In this document: positions 39,847 to 52,199 of the stretch, piece by piece
Layout of the letters: every line of letters starts with the position of its first letter
Numbering within the stretch: the first letter of the stretch is position 1
Origin: Sinonovacula constricta
Taxonomy: Eukaryota > Mollusca > Bivalvia > Cardiida > Solecurtidae
Assembly (NCBI GenBank): GCA_007844125.1
Contig: CM017555.1
Coordinates: forward strand, 28,631,553-28,695,552
Length of the DNA: 64,000 bases
Direction of reading: 5' to 3'
Program-made: the position numbers and the translations under genes
The notes under the pieces: generated by a model
What the model was told of the DNA's origin: nothing
What the model saw: the letters and a program-made list of their open reading frames with translations, nothing else
Database searches by the model: none

Positions 39847-42285
39847 ATGCCGCCGTGCAATATGTATTCGTTTGTGTTACCCATGTTGATTTTCGCGTCA
39901 ACAGTCGTCCGGCCGACACAAGGCAGTGTTTGGCAGACCAACCAAACTAGACTAGACCCACTGACTGCGGATGTGTTAGGTCCAGTTTCAGCCAAGTCTG
40001 CGGTATCCTGCATCAGCTATTGCATCAATCTGGAGATCAACTTCTTCGTATTCTACTTGGCTGAAGATACTCAGTCGTGTTACTGCAGTAAGGAGCTGGA
40101 TACACGACCTGAAAACCTGAGTGTACCTTTGATAACCTATGGCTATCAGGTAAGTCATCATGTAGTCCCGTTGGTGACGTTTTAAGTATATTTTATATCT
40201 TACTTCATCTTAATATTGGGGTTATTTTCCAAACACATAGGGACTGTTATAATCAACTTTATGTTTGATTCCAGAAAATCATCACAGTGACACAATTAAA
40301 AAATTAAATTAAAGTGATATCCATCTTTTTGGTCGAAAATGACCCTAACAAATTTCATGAAGATAATACATGTTCGTTTAGTGTTTACGATGCTATGTCT
40401 CTAAGAGTCGGTTCCCGTACTTTTTAGTAACGCCCTGAGGTCATGTTTGACACCTTCATATATGTGTCTCTCACCATAACCAAATACTGTATCTGACTGG
40501 CTGATATGTGTTCTTGTATTTGGACATATCGATACAGCATTATCATTTTATGTAAAATTTAATAAATACTCGTTTTATGAAATAAAACGTCCAATTTTAG
40601 TTTCATATGTTATCAGCTTGGATATGAAGTAAGAGTCTAACGTCTGACTCTATTAATCCAAATAATATTGTTTAATACTAAAATAAATTCCCTTTCTTTC
40701 CTCACAATATGTGAAACTGTAAGTGTACTAGTTGGATTCTTTTTATATCATGTCCACATTGGATGGCAGTTGTAGAATAAAAACTGAGAGGTAATGTAAA
40801 CGGATTTTAGGGACACCCCTAATTTGTGGTGTGGACTCAAATGACCGGGTTTAACTATTTGTGTATATACTTTTTATAAAATTACCATAACAAAAGTCAA
40901 AATTAAATATTGCATCCGTAGTCGTTATAATTATTCAGTGTGTATTGTTTATACCTGCTTTCTCTTGTTTATCATACTTTATCATATTTTTTTAAGTTCA
41001 AATGTCAGCATACACAAAGCATTTTTTACCGTAAACGAAAATATTCCTGTATCATACTATCCGTTTCTTGTTCCTCCAATCGCAAACTTGCTGCAATATA
41101 TTAAAAAGACAATATACATTCAATAAATATTGAATTATTACTTTTGTTAAGAATATGTTCGGCTTTCTGCCATTTAAAAAAGCTTGGCACTTTATTCTGT
41201 TTCGCCGTCGTCTTTCTCTATATCTTTCGATTGGTTTTTAAGCCCATTCCTACTAAACACTTTGTCCACTCCATTTTATGTCTGTCTCTATCTCTCTCGC
41301 TCTCCCACCTTCTCACTCTATCTCTCTATCTCCCTTTCTCTCTATCTCCCTCGTTTTCTCTTTTTTGGAAAATGTTATCACAAATCAGAAATGATAAAAC
41401 TAGAGTTTTTGTTGTTTACAGTAACCAATTTAACGTTTGCCGAATGTCGATAAAATAGACCTTTAATAATGAACGGCACTATGAATTTACCGCTATAATA
41501 ATCTTTGTATACTTCAGCCTGTACTTTTAGACGTATTTCGTTGATTTTTTCGCAATTAAAGATTTTCTGTGCTATTCATACTACATGTATAATATTTAAT
41601 TGATATCAAATATATATCGTATTTTCTTTGATATATCTAGATAGTTCCGAGGGACTGCCTCGATATATATGAAAGAGGGGACAGACAGGACGCCATGTTT
41701 CTCATTGAGCCGAACCCGGGTTTCCTTGCTACAGCCTGGTGTGACCTAACGAATGGTGGATGGACCGTAATACAGCGACGCCAAGATGGGTCGGTGAACT
41801 TCAACAGGAACTGGTCGGATTATGCCGCCGGGTTTGGAAATCCCTTGGGAGAGTACTGGCTAGGTCTGGACAGCATACATTACCTGACGCAAAACACGAC
41901 GGTGCTGCACATCTATCTGCAGACATTCGGAGATGTTTCACCTGTTGACGGCTTCGTTACATACAGTAATTTTAGCGTGGCCTGCTCGTCCATGAAGTAT
42001 CGTCTTAGTCTCCAGGGCTATGAAGGTAGTGTTCAGGATTCTATGTTTTGGCATAATGGAATGATGTTCTCGACCTATGATAACGAGAACGACAAGTGGG
42101 CAGAGGGTGGTTGTGCGGACTACCATAAAGGGGGTTGGTGGTACAATTCATGTATTGATAGCAATCTGAATGGACTATATCACTCTGTAAACACTACGTT
42201 CGGAAGCGGTATCATCTGGAATGTTCAGTGGGGAGACTATTACTCACTCAAGCAAACCATCATGAAGGTGAAAAGAGTACAATGA
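39847..42285 (+). CDS. PAN-like + fibrinogen-related domain gene, copy 3 (intact, altered sites)
   Basis: Two exons, 39847-40149 and 41641-42285; intron 1491 bp with donor GTAAGT and acceptor TCTAG, phase 0; 314 residues plus stop. The ATG in GGATATGCC is followed by a hydrophobic leader (FVLPMLIFASTVVRPTQG). The four-Cys module is SCISYC ... FFVFYL ... SCYCSKELD. Exon 2 is a complete FReD (PRDC, AWCDL, GGWTVIQRR, GEYWLGL, GGWWYNSC, SNLNG, IMKVKRVQ). Oddities: the usual CHxSNLNG histidine, part of the acetyl-ligand pocket in ficolin/TL5A/FIBCD1-type domains, is replaced (SCIDSNLNG); the calcium loop reads DNENDKW, with Glu for the second Asp; an extra Cys occurs in SVACSSMKY; and two short deletions lie near QDSMFWHNG and YHSVNTTF. 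It is probably secreted, with altered binding. It is the most diverged exon 1 relative to copy 1. Confidence 0.9.
41275..41360. repeat. CT/TCTA-rich tract in intron of copy 3
   Basis: Interrupted CTCT/TATC repeat followed by CTCGTTTTCTC, aligning with the end of the copy 1 intron block (CTCTCGTTTTCTTGAAG). It gives chance frames of 89 to 104 codons with no coding meaning. Confidence 0.85.
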
Positions 42286-43100
42286 ACATTAGACTATTTA
42301 AAGTTTTAATTCCTCTTGGTTGTTATTCTTACGTCATGAAGAATATATGTATGAACATGACATGTGTAAACATGTTGTTAAACTTTATTTATGTCTATTT
42401 AGTTAACATACCGTGTGTGATACAGTATACGATTATGACTACTAACAAAAAGTCGAATATATTAAGAGTATACAATTATAGCCCAAAAGTCAGCATTATA
42501 CATTTCTTTTATTATGAATTGATTTTTTTTCTTGAAACTTATTTTTGCATCATGCTGAGATCATAAAACAATACGACAATTATGAACAACTGCTTGAAAC
42601 AGAAACTGGGAATCGTTGCTTTTAAATAGCATAAACGTCCGAAATGTACCGACTTGTGAGAGTTTGACAGCCGGTAAATTTGACGTATTGTGTCAATTGT
42701 GTCGCCTATAATATGAATAACCCTTTTGCTTTTACACAAATAGCTCTTGATCCCGAACGTATGTACAAACGCATTTCGAAAGGGAAGATTCAATCCAACT
42801 AGTAAATATGTATATGTATATACTGACAATGAAGCACTGCTCATGGTGGTTTCTGCAGTGTATGCGTTTGGAGACAACGACGGTTTGCATTAGAAACAAA
42901 CGCCGGCAATTTCATTTTACAATAAATTCCTACTTTAGCATCCTTCATATATGTAAGGTACGATCATGGTGACGGTTCTAAGATGTCAACTTTTTATCCT
43001 TGTCTCTAGGTGTATACTATCTCGTTTCAGTGGTTTTGTCATTTTTTTTCATATTTTTCACATTTGCTTGTATGTGCTTTTGGTTATGTTACCTCACCAT

Positions 43101-46100
43101 ACATTTTTGCGGTGATAGGCCCTGTTTATAATTACCGATTGAAAATAAAACCCTTTAGACGCCAAGATCCGATGTAAACTTGCTCTTGCAAATGAACAAT
43201 AAACACTAGTGTAAATGGTATGCGTAAAACGTAGTTTTGCTGGTTGTTTGTCTGCTGTTGTTGTCCATTTTTACTATTTAAGATTTAATAATATCTGTGG
43301 TAATTCACAAAAATAACTTTCTTATAATTACAGATTAAAACACTAAATAAAAACATATAACAATAGTGTAAATGATATGAGTCAATCTCACGCTGGAATA
43401 AGTGCTCATAAGTTCATCACGTGAATCTTTTGAGAGTCAACCATGCAGATGACCGATCAGGGGAGAACGTGTAAATCAGTTTTCCGGTTCACTATCATTG
43501 CAAACTCCCTAAGTGTCAAAGTTACAATTATTTTATCTCAAATTTGACCCACTGAAAACTGCTGATACCATGTCAGCCCGGATATATGTTAAAGTGGTCA
43601 TCATTTATAAATTTAATGTTTGCATCAATATTCTCATTTTACCAATAAAAACACAAAATCCAGATAACGTCAACTAATCATCGCTTTGACTTGAGAAACG
43701 GTCGGATCGAAAATTGCCGGTAGGGTGGTATTCCAGCTGGCCTGCTGGGCGAAGGCGCTTCAACCTAATCCTTTGTGTTATTTCTATCACCGCCAAGACT
43801 TTTGGCCTCTTCGATTTGTCTGTACATTTTATGAAAGAAAATCAATACTTAGTGATAATTAAACCATCGCTGAAGGTGTCATTTAAAAGTAGTTTTACTG
43901 ATTCATAATCTTTAATTTCCGAATACTCTGGTGAATACTAAGAGCTCTTTCCATTAGCTTTAAAATGACACATTCCTTTTCAAAGGTGTATGAACATTAA
44001 GAAAGTTATGTTCATATCATTATGATAATTACATAGCTCCAGATAAGATGAGTGTTCAACATACTTACTTCTTTATTCACAATTTAAACCCTATTTAGTT
44101 GCTACTAAAATATATCGTCTCATTTGAGTACCAACTTGAAAGGGTTAAAATAAGAATTGAGGAATTATTGTGATGTTTGAAGTTTCATTTACGCATCTTA
44201 TCTGGAGCCCTGTAATTCGCATTATTTAAAATGACAATTAGAAGAAAAAAGTGTTTAATAATTAAACAATAATTTATTATATTTATATTGCTTCTTGTAG
44301 CTCGCACCAAATGCTTTCCATTGATACCTTGCTTGTGTACGTTGATCAAAGCATAAAAAACTATGCTTATTTATATGTTGGGTCAAATGACCTAGGTCAC
44401 AAGCTGTCTATTGTTTTTTCCCAGTTAATATAGGAACATGATTTTCTCGTTTTTTGATATTGAAAATGGCACAAAATAATTCTTGGCCTAGAGAATTGGC
44501 TCTTATATCATTTTAAATGCTTTTTTAAGACCTTTCCATTGGTACGACTATTTTTCAATAAGATATCTTTGTTGTTTGTGTGTGTGTAACACAGCTACTC
44601 GGTGATGCATATATGTTAGTTGTTTCATTTAGAGCATTAACGTTCCTTTTTTTTTAATAAAACTTCTACACTTTAATTTGTTCTAACATGCACTACATTT
44701 ATTGTGGATTTGTATTACTTGAAAAGTATTGGCTCATCTGACTTACCGTTTATTTATGCCTGTTTATGTACACTTGTGTGATATATATTGTCTCTGTGTT
44801 GCTGTGTTTTCTGGCATATATATGTTATACTTATGCAGAACATCTGCATTTTTTAACAAAATTAATATTACCTAATTAATAAAAGTTTTCTGTGACAGGG
44901 TTATACTTCTGTTTTCTCATACCATATATGGAAAGTTTCAACTGTCAAATCATCCAGCAAAGATGCCTGTCAACTCCCAAACATCTTAACATGTTGCTTA
45001 ATGACACCATACATCAAATGTTTAATAGAAATAATGCGAGAGAGAAAGAGAGAGAGAGAGAGAGAGGGGGAGAGAGAGGGGGTCGCATTGAGGTAGGATT
45101 TTATTCCTTCGCCGACAAATATTTACAACAATCACAAACTATGTGATATACTGCAAAATATATTTAAAACGCATGTCTAGAATTTATAGCTTTAGGTTAA
45201 AAACTGACAACATAGATACAGTCTGTGTGATACGAACTAAAAGAGTATAGGTGTAATACGGTTCTTGATTCAAATACGAACGCTATATTTAGAAATCTGC
45301 TTGGACCTAACAGTACCGATTCGTAAGCGGTAGATCTGGTTTTAGAAAAAAAGAAAACGTGCATTTAACTGTAAAGTCAAATGTGGATATTCAATGGATT
45401 GTTAAAAAAAACATTTTTATTATTTGATTACATCTTTTTCTATGAGACAGCCTTACTTTCTTCAAATTGCATAAGCTACTTAACATGTTAAAAATACCGA
45501 AGCTTGTACCGGGAATCTCGTTTTGCTATTATTAAGCTATTGCTATTGCTATAACCTACGAGGTTGTTTTTTTCGAATGTGTACTGAAAGGGCCAAAGAT
45601 GATGCAAACCTTATTTTCATTGCAACTAAATATAAAGATTGACTGTCACAAAACATGTTATTATGAACATTATTTAAATGTAAATATGTAAATATATTAA
45701 TTGAAGACCATACATAGAGTTGAAGTAAAACATACATACCATACTTGCGTGTTTATAAACATATGGTGTGTGTTCATTAAATGATACAATCTTGAATAGC
45801 TACAGAAATAAATCAATTTATTTTCCCTCATAAAATTAATCAAAAGCATATTTTTAAATGTTGGCCTTTAAAGCCCAAGGCAGTAGAAAGGATGGTTTTA
45901 TATTAAACGTATGTATGAACCACTTTCCCTGTACCAGTCCTACAGCTATAAAGAAAGAAACATCGAAGCAAACATACTATTTAGATTAAATGTGCCACTT
46001 GATTGGGTATCACATTTTACATCGGGTTTGGTTATATATACAATTTATTTGCGGCAGTTTCATTTCGGTCGTTAGCGTCTTAACGCTATAACTCAATATG

Positions 46101-46800
46101 ACTGCCTTTTCACCTAGACTTCTAACAACACAGAGCAAGGATGCGAGACGTTTAGAGAACAAAGAAGAAGATGGCCCTCCTGGGACTTCAACTGGCGATC
46201 CATTTCATAGATGTTAGAGTAACGAGCCGCATCTTTGACGAAAACTAGACTTTATTCTACTTTGCTGTTTGCCATATTGTCTGCTACATCTGTAAGTGCA
46301 AGCTGTTTTGTTAACTTGGCTGCCTTTGTTAAACAAGCCACCAAACAGCTGGTAATTCGAATTAATGGATGCTAGCATTTTCTTAATTGTAATCTGATCT
46401 TTACTCTTGCAAGCTACCGAATGTATAAAACGGAGTTTATCTGAAAAGGGCCTGACAGAACAATCTATTGCCGTTACCTATTACAATATTCACTTCGCAA
46501 AAAACTTGCCCCTCATACATGAATTGTATGACCCAATTTTGCATAACATTAGCTAGAGTAACATTAACGTAAATATATCCATTCTAAACTTACAGTAGAC
46601 TGTGTATTGTGCCTTCAACGTAGGAACTTTTATCTTTTAACTTTGTATATGGAATTTATGCTTTTTGAATATGCATGCTTTTTTTTAATAATTTTTTAAT
46701 ATTAATAATTTACTTTTCCATTTGGGTTGACGGTAGATGGTTAAAATCAATCGTCAATGCGTGCTTGTCATGTGGGAATTGTCCCTGTTTACAATACACA
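43101..46800. other. No gene seen
   Basis: AT-rich DNA. It holds a GA tract at 45036-45085 and a perfect TGACCTAGGTCA palindrome at 44388. A GC-richer patch at 43700-43770 and a short region at 46140-46215 with a weak B-box-like TTGAAGTCCCAGG on minus are unexplained. No coding frame is convincing. Confidence 0.5.
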
Positions 46801-46805
46801 GATTC

Positions 46806-47143
<338 letters not shown>

Positions 47144-47489
47144 GCGACCCTTATAATAATGATAAGTTTTGGAAATGTCTTTGGGGTCACGTAACAGCTT
47201 TGTGAAGCGATAGTTATTTTAACAGTTATGTTCCTTCTATTTCAGCAGTAACAACAACAACAAAAACATCTCAGGAACTGTGCCGAAATCACAATTAAAA
47301 TCTTTATAATATTAACAGTTTCTTGAATAGAGCGGTGGAAGGAAGTGAGAACCATCGCGAGACATCGCACCTATTTAGGCCGAATTCGACAAAAACAATA
47401 AAACAGTTGTTCATACATTACAGACAATAATACTTAGAGATAATTTTACAGTTTCCACACTGGAAAGGTAAATGCAAAGCCACAAGTCC

Positions 47490-48215
47490 TTGCAAAGTGT
47501 GCATTCTCTGTACGTTAAAAGGGGACATAATTATATTAATTACAGGTGAGATGCCATAGCTGCATAGCCTCCCGCTGCCATTTGACTCAGCATATGACGT
47601 GGTTTGTATATCCTGTTTCTACAACCTGTTGAATTGCTTTTAGTATATGAATGTGCCTAAACAAGCCTAGGATAAGAGTTAAAATGAAGACGTCTCCTCA
47701 TAAAATTAAATAAAGAACAACACAAATAAGTTAAAGCACCTAGAAGACATTAACAATATAAAAACAGGCACATATGCAGCTTCAAATAATACACACGGAC
47801 CTGAATCTGCTGACATTAAAATACTAGCACAAGCCGAAGTTTCATAATGTCATTCACAGCTGGTGGACGGTATTTGAATCCCAAATTCTTTGATCTTACG
47901 TATTTATGTTGGTAAAAAATATAGTGTCCTGCAAATCACAATCCAGATGCCCAGTGTTGCAGACGTTCCTGTGGGTGAAACTAGAATGAATGACTTAAAA
48001 TCATTTAGATACTTAATAAACACAATTATTTTGCAAGGCATTCTGTCGACGAAAACCTTAAAAGCAGACCAATATTGCTAACTTAGAATGGTTTGTTTAA
48101 CACAGTCTTTCATGAATGTGCTGTTTGTCTACTAGGTATCACGCAAATATGTTTCGTCACATGACTCTAGTTCGTAAACTAGAGATACATCCATCTCGTT
48201 TTATACCTATTACAA
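47490..48215 (-). repeat. Inverted partial copy (block C) of the second duplication
   Basis: Reverse complement of 54815-55440 in block B, in good order: 48070-48215 with 54815-54965; 47830-47880 with 55185-55235; 47580-47640 with 55260-55330; 47490-47560 with 55360-55440. The best-kept part holds CTAGTTTACGAA, TGACGAAAC and ACCTAGTAGACAAACA in both. It ends just where the mariner fragment begins. Confidence 0.8.
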
Positions 48216-48249
48216 ATATATAACGTAATAAAAGCTATCTGTATTATTA

Positions 48250-48765
48250 TAAATACGAGGGGCATTTATAAAGTATTAATCAGTGCGATTTTTTAACGTT
48301 AATCCGAGCGTAATTGGTACATGTTATACATGTATGGAAAGATTAGACTCTCCTCTACAGTTACGGGCACGAAAAACCTACACAGTGAGCGCAATGTTCA
48401 CTTGAATCGACTACGGTCAGGTACACTGCAGTTAAAATGGCAGATAAAGAGAACAATTCTCAAGATGAGCAAAGAGCGTATTGTACAATACGCGCATTGC
48501 TTGGCGTTGCTGCACCTGATATTAAATCAGACTTAGACAAGGTTTATGGGGACAGTGCCCTATCGTATGCCACAGTTAGCAGATGGGTCCGTCTATTTAC
48601 CTCCGGTAGAGAGTCGATAAAAGATGAGGCCCTTCCTGGCCGTCCAGTTACAACAATGACTGACGGAAATATTGCCACTGTTAAAAAGCTGTGGAAGATG
48701 ATGCCCGCTGTACAGTGGAGGAAATAAGTAATTTATGTGGCATTATTAGATTATTTCAAACATCC
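48250..48765 (+). pseudogene. Mariner-like transposase fragment (N-terminal HTH)
   Basis: The 5' end near 48255 reads ACGAGGGGCATTTATAAAGT, like a mariner terminal repeat, next to TA. From ATG 48437 about 85 codons match the mariner N-terminal helix-turn-helix: EQRAYCTIRALLGVAAPDI, VYGDSALSYATVSRWVRLF, ALPGRP. At about 48695 a one-base frameshift breaks the frame; the next frame continues with the expected DDARCTVEEISNLCGI linker to about 48750. The sequence then stops resembling the family. The catalytic DDD core and the 3' terminal repeat are missing, so it cannot move. It sits at the edge of block C. Confidence 0.85.
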
Positions 48766-51080
48766 AGTGCGCATGCGCCGATTTATATCTCGCGCTACGA
48801 GACTTGACCCGTTTTCTCGAGATTTTCAAAACTGGGGGCTCTTGCGCAAATGATTTAATCATTTGTGTCCGTACCAAAATATTTTATTGTGATTTAGTAG
48901 GTCGTCTCGTTGATAATACGCTTGCATGTTTTGTTTGACGTCATACGACGTAAACCAATCGAACAGTTCGTTACAGAAACTGGCGGATGTATTTTAACAA
49001 TTTTAACCATAAAAGGTGATGGTAAACAACGCCGTTCGTTTGACATTGATGATAGCAACAACAACCCATTTCTATAAATGACAAAATATGATCAAAACTA
49101 CATTTTCTTAAAGTGCTACTCATGCCAATTAAAAATATATAGGTTTCCCATGTAGATGAATAACATAATTGTTCTGATGGACCAGAAAATACAAAAAATC
49201 AACCTTCCAAAAAAGGTCAATTTTTAATTTCAAGGAAATTCTGACCACATATATTATCTAACCAAAAAAAGATACAATAAACACAAACTACTTTTCTGTT
49301 AACTAGTCAGCTATATACACATCAATTTTAACTGTACCTGAACATTTTCAAAGAGGTATTCATGTCTGACAGTAACGTGTTATATCCAAGAATTTTAGGA
49401 AAGTATTGCTCATTACAGCCACATGTTATCGTTAAAATGATTATCTCATATAAACATGAACACATGCTGTTTCGCCGAAAACAGGCACATACATAAAGTC
49501 GCATAAATCAAACAACTTTCTTAGAAAACAAGTGTGTGTTTTTTTCGGTTTGCACATATTAGCGCCAATTAACGGCTGTTAACAACATTGTTCACGCACT
49601 TATAACATGGAGTCGCTAATTACATCACTTTGATTTTAATTTCTTCAAGGTTGTAAAAAAAATAAATGCGATGTTATTTCTTTTTGGCGCGGAGGACTCT
49701 CTGGCTAATACTGCAACATCAAAGAAAATTCTGGGAAACCATCGACGGTCACTATCATTTGAAGTCGCCGAAAAGAAATATTTTGTTTCAAACTGACCGA
49801 CCCATTATTTCTCTAATACTGTGTAACATGATATCGATCGATAATTGTCTTCAAGCTGCCATTTATAAGATAGAGAGGGTGTGAACGTTGGGTACTGGTG
49901 AGAGATTAAAAATGATAGGTACACGTGAACGGCGTGTGTTATAAAAAAATACGCAACGTTATTGGCGATTTACCTTCGCGGCATAAATATAAGTTCTAAA
50001 GGAGTGAGAGTGGAGGGGGGAAACTGTACTATGTAGTAATATTTCAGACTCCGCATGTTTTAACTTATATAATTATCCTTACAAACTTCTTTAGTCCATT
50101 GAATGATAATAAACATTTCTATAAAGGAATTATTTACATTTAGGGTATGGATTAACTACAAAAGAATAGGCGAGCTATTCAAATAATACATTTGCAATAA
50201 ATACGAGATGAAAATATGCATTAGATTGTGTTCCTTGAAATCCCCACATCCACGTTTCCTCTTCCTTAACGAAAAAATAGTGGGGTTGGGAAAGGGTGCA
50301 CTATTGTGAGTACTGCTAAATAAAGCGATAGGTCCTTTTATGAGCAAAACATATATTTTAGACCTTAGTGTTTTGTCCTTTTTGTTGTCCTCGCGTAAGT
50401 CAATGCATATTGCTCTTTAAATAGTGACGGTCACAAACCACACGACTGCCATATGGTGACAGTTTCAAACACAGCTGCATAGCGGATGCATGTGTTCTTG
50501 TAAAGGGGAAAAGACGCCAAAACACGGTCACACTTCCTGTCCACTAGACAAACAAGGTGTCATAAAACTGCCAATTAGCTTAATTAGTTGGGGTGTCCGC
50601 TCATGTCTTAAAATTAGGGATTCAATTAGAGTAGAACTTTATGATGGTATAAAAGGGACCCACGCGCATAGAGAAACATAATATGAATTTACAAAATGAT
50701 ATATTTTAAATGAATACATTTCTATCTTTAAATGGGTACAAAAATTAAGTACCCGGTAGGGCCCACTTTAGACAACATTTTGGCATAGAACATTCAAGCC
50801 ATGAATGGGAAAATAAGCCGTAGCCAGGCGTGTAGACCCTCAATCAAATAGTTGCAAATCAAGTACATTCAAAAGTTGTATGCAGATTTTAATCGCGATC
50901 CACGAATTCCTATTAATCATATATACGTAATAGCGCATTATGGGACCGATGCATTAAAAAATAGGGATTTTGATACCATTGTCCAAATTTACAACAATGT
51001 TCATTATAAGATATATAACAATTAGGATTAGAAGCATAAGAAAATTTGCTTGACAAAGATCCATACCTCTGTATCTAAAG
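48766..51080. other. No gene supported; CpG-bearing start
   Basis: 48766-49000 is richer in CpG than the rest (a TGCGCATGCGC palindrome at 48768, GACGTCATACGACGT near 48939, CCAAT near 48955), which suggests a relic or active promoter. No matching first exon was found. The rest is ordinary AT-rich DNA. Confidence 0.4.
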
Positions 51081-51262
51081 TAATGATGATGCAAATGATG
51101 GTGATGCTGCTGCTGCTTCTGCTGATAATGATGACGGTGATACCGATGCTGATTATTATGTAAATGGTAAAAACGGTTACGGTGATGCCCATTTCGATTA
51201 TGGTGTAGATCGTGATGGCGGTGATGCTGCTGCTGCTGCTGCTGCCGATGTGTGTTTGACAT
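51081..51262. repeat. Degenerate GAT/GCT trinucleotide repeat
   Basis: Tracts of GAT, GGT and GCT codon-like units. On the plus strand one frame is open for about 55 codons and rich in Asp, Ala and Gly, ending DVCLT-stop, with no start codon. It is most likely a microsatellite. Confidence 0.7.
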
Positions 51263-52005
51263 AAAGAATAGGGAAGATTTTAAAGGAAAACTGGAAAAAA
51301 ACTAAATCCGTGAAATTTTTTATTGAAATAAAATTTAGTAGCGTATTAACCTTTTATAAAATAAATTAGCTTGGTATCCATGATGTAGAAAGTTGATCCC
51401 AGCAAAATATCATTGTGCTCCTTGCTGCCATCATCTGTAAACTGACAAACGTGTCACATTCACACTGTGTCCTGAAATACTATACTGTTTTCTATTAGTT
51501 AAATGGGGCAGATCTGAATCTTGATGACTAAAAATGGCGGATATGAAAGACGTACGACGTGTTCATTTTCCAACGGTTGCTTTGATGCGTTTAAGTGTCT
51601 GTAGGTAGAAAATTTAATTTCTAAATTGTCGACGGCAATACTTAAATAATCATGGAACGAACTTCATGTAAACACAACTTTGCAAGGCCATTTCAATTTA
51701 CTAAATTTAAGTGATGTTCCTGATTCCACGGCGTTTATAGTGAAATATAATAGATGGCCGATTAATAGGGGATGGCTGGAAGTCCGCAGCTTTCGAGGGT
51801 CCACTTAAATATTATGGAAATTCTGAAGAAGTTGGTCAGCCTATAATTACTGTCTCCTTACACAAAACAGTTTCACGTCAAATGCAAGTAATTTAAGATA
51901 CTTTAATGGCGTTATTTAACACTTATGATCATATTGTATATATCTTTATAGTTTATTTTATAACTGGATATTTTGTATGTGTATTATTTCATTTTATTTG
52001 TTTTA
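51263..52005. other. No supported gene; one candidate first exon
   Basis: AT-rich DNA with a possible short first exon at 51534-51600 (AAAATGGCGG start context, GTAGGT donor); see findings. Confidence 0.4.
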
Positions 52006-52009
52006 AAAC

Positions 52010-52112
52010 TTTAGGAAGTGCGAGGTTTGAGCGCTCCACAAAACAGGTTTAAGCACCCAAGTCAGTCCTTTTGCCTACTGACCGTTCCAATGCGGTAACA
52101 GATGGTTTTTCT
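52010..52112 (-). repeat. Dispersed repeat family A, copy 10 (middle fragment)
   Basis: Minus-strand piece of the hairpin region: AGGAAGTGCGAGGTTTGAGC, GTTTAAGCACCCAAGTCAGTC, TGACCGTTCCAATGCGGTAAC. Both ends are lost. Confidence 0.75.
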
Positions 52113-52199
52113 TGTGTGTTATGTCTCGTCTCTGTGTTTAAAGGTCCTTTCTTATTTACCTATTTATTTGGAAAAAAAATAATAAGGGCTTAAATTAAT

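Larger units (their letters stand above)
37990..43100 (+). repeat. Segmental duplication unit 3 (carries FReD copy 3)
   Basis: Collinear but more diverged relative of units 1 and 2. Anchors: 38030-38170 with 9070-9190; 38440-38500 with 9540-9600; 38940-39060 with 415-520; 39230-39290 with 745-790; 39664-39780 with the copy 1 and 2 promoters; the gene; 42575-42600 with 16797-16825; 42990-43045 with about 17100-17180. A family 2 SINE splits it at 38498-38755. Confidence 0.7.

Noticed and set aside
46140..46215. Minus-strand tRNA-like or SINE head (TTGAAGTCCCAGG)
   Set aside because: Only a weak B-box-like match; no A-box at the right distance and no second copy in the window.
51081..51262. Asp/Ala/Gly-rich open frame that could suggest a shell-matrix-like protein
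   Set aside because: No start codon, direct upstream stop and clear GAT/GCT repeat structure.
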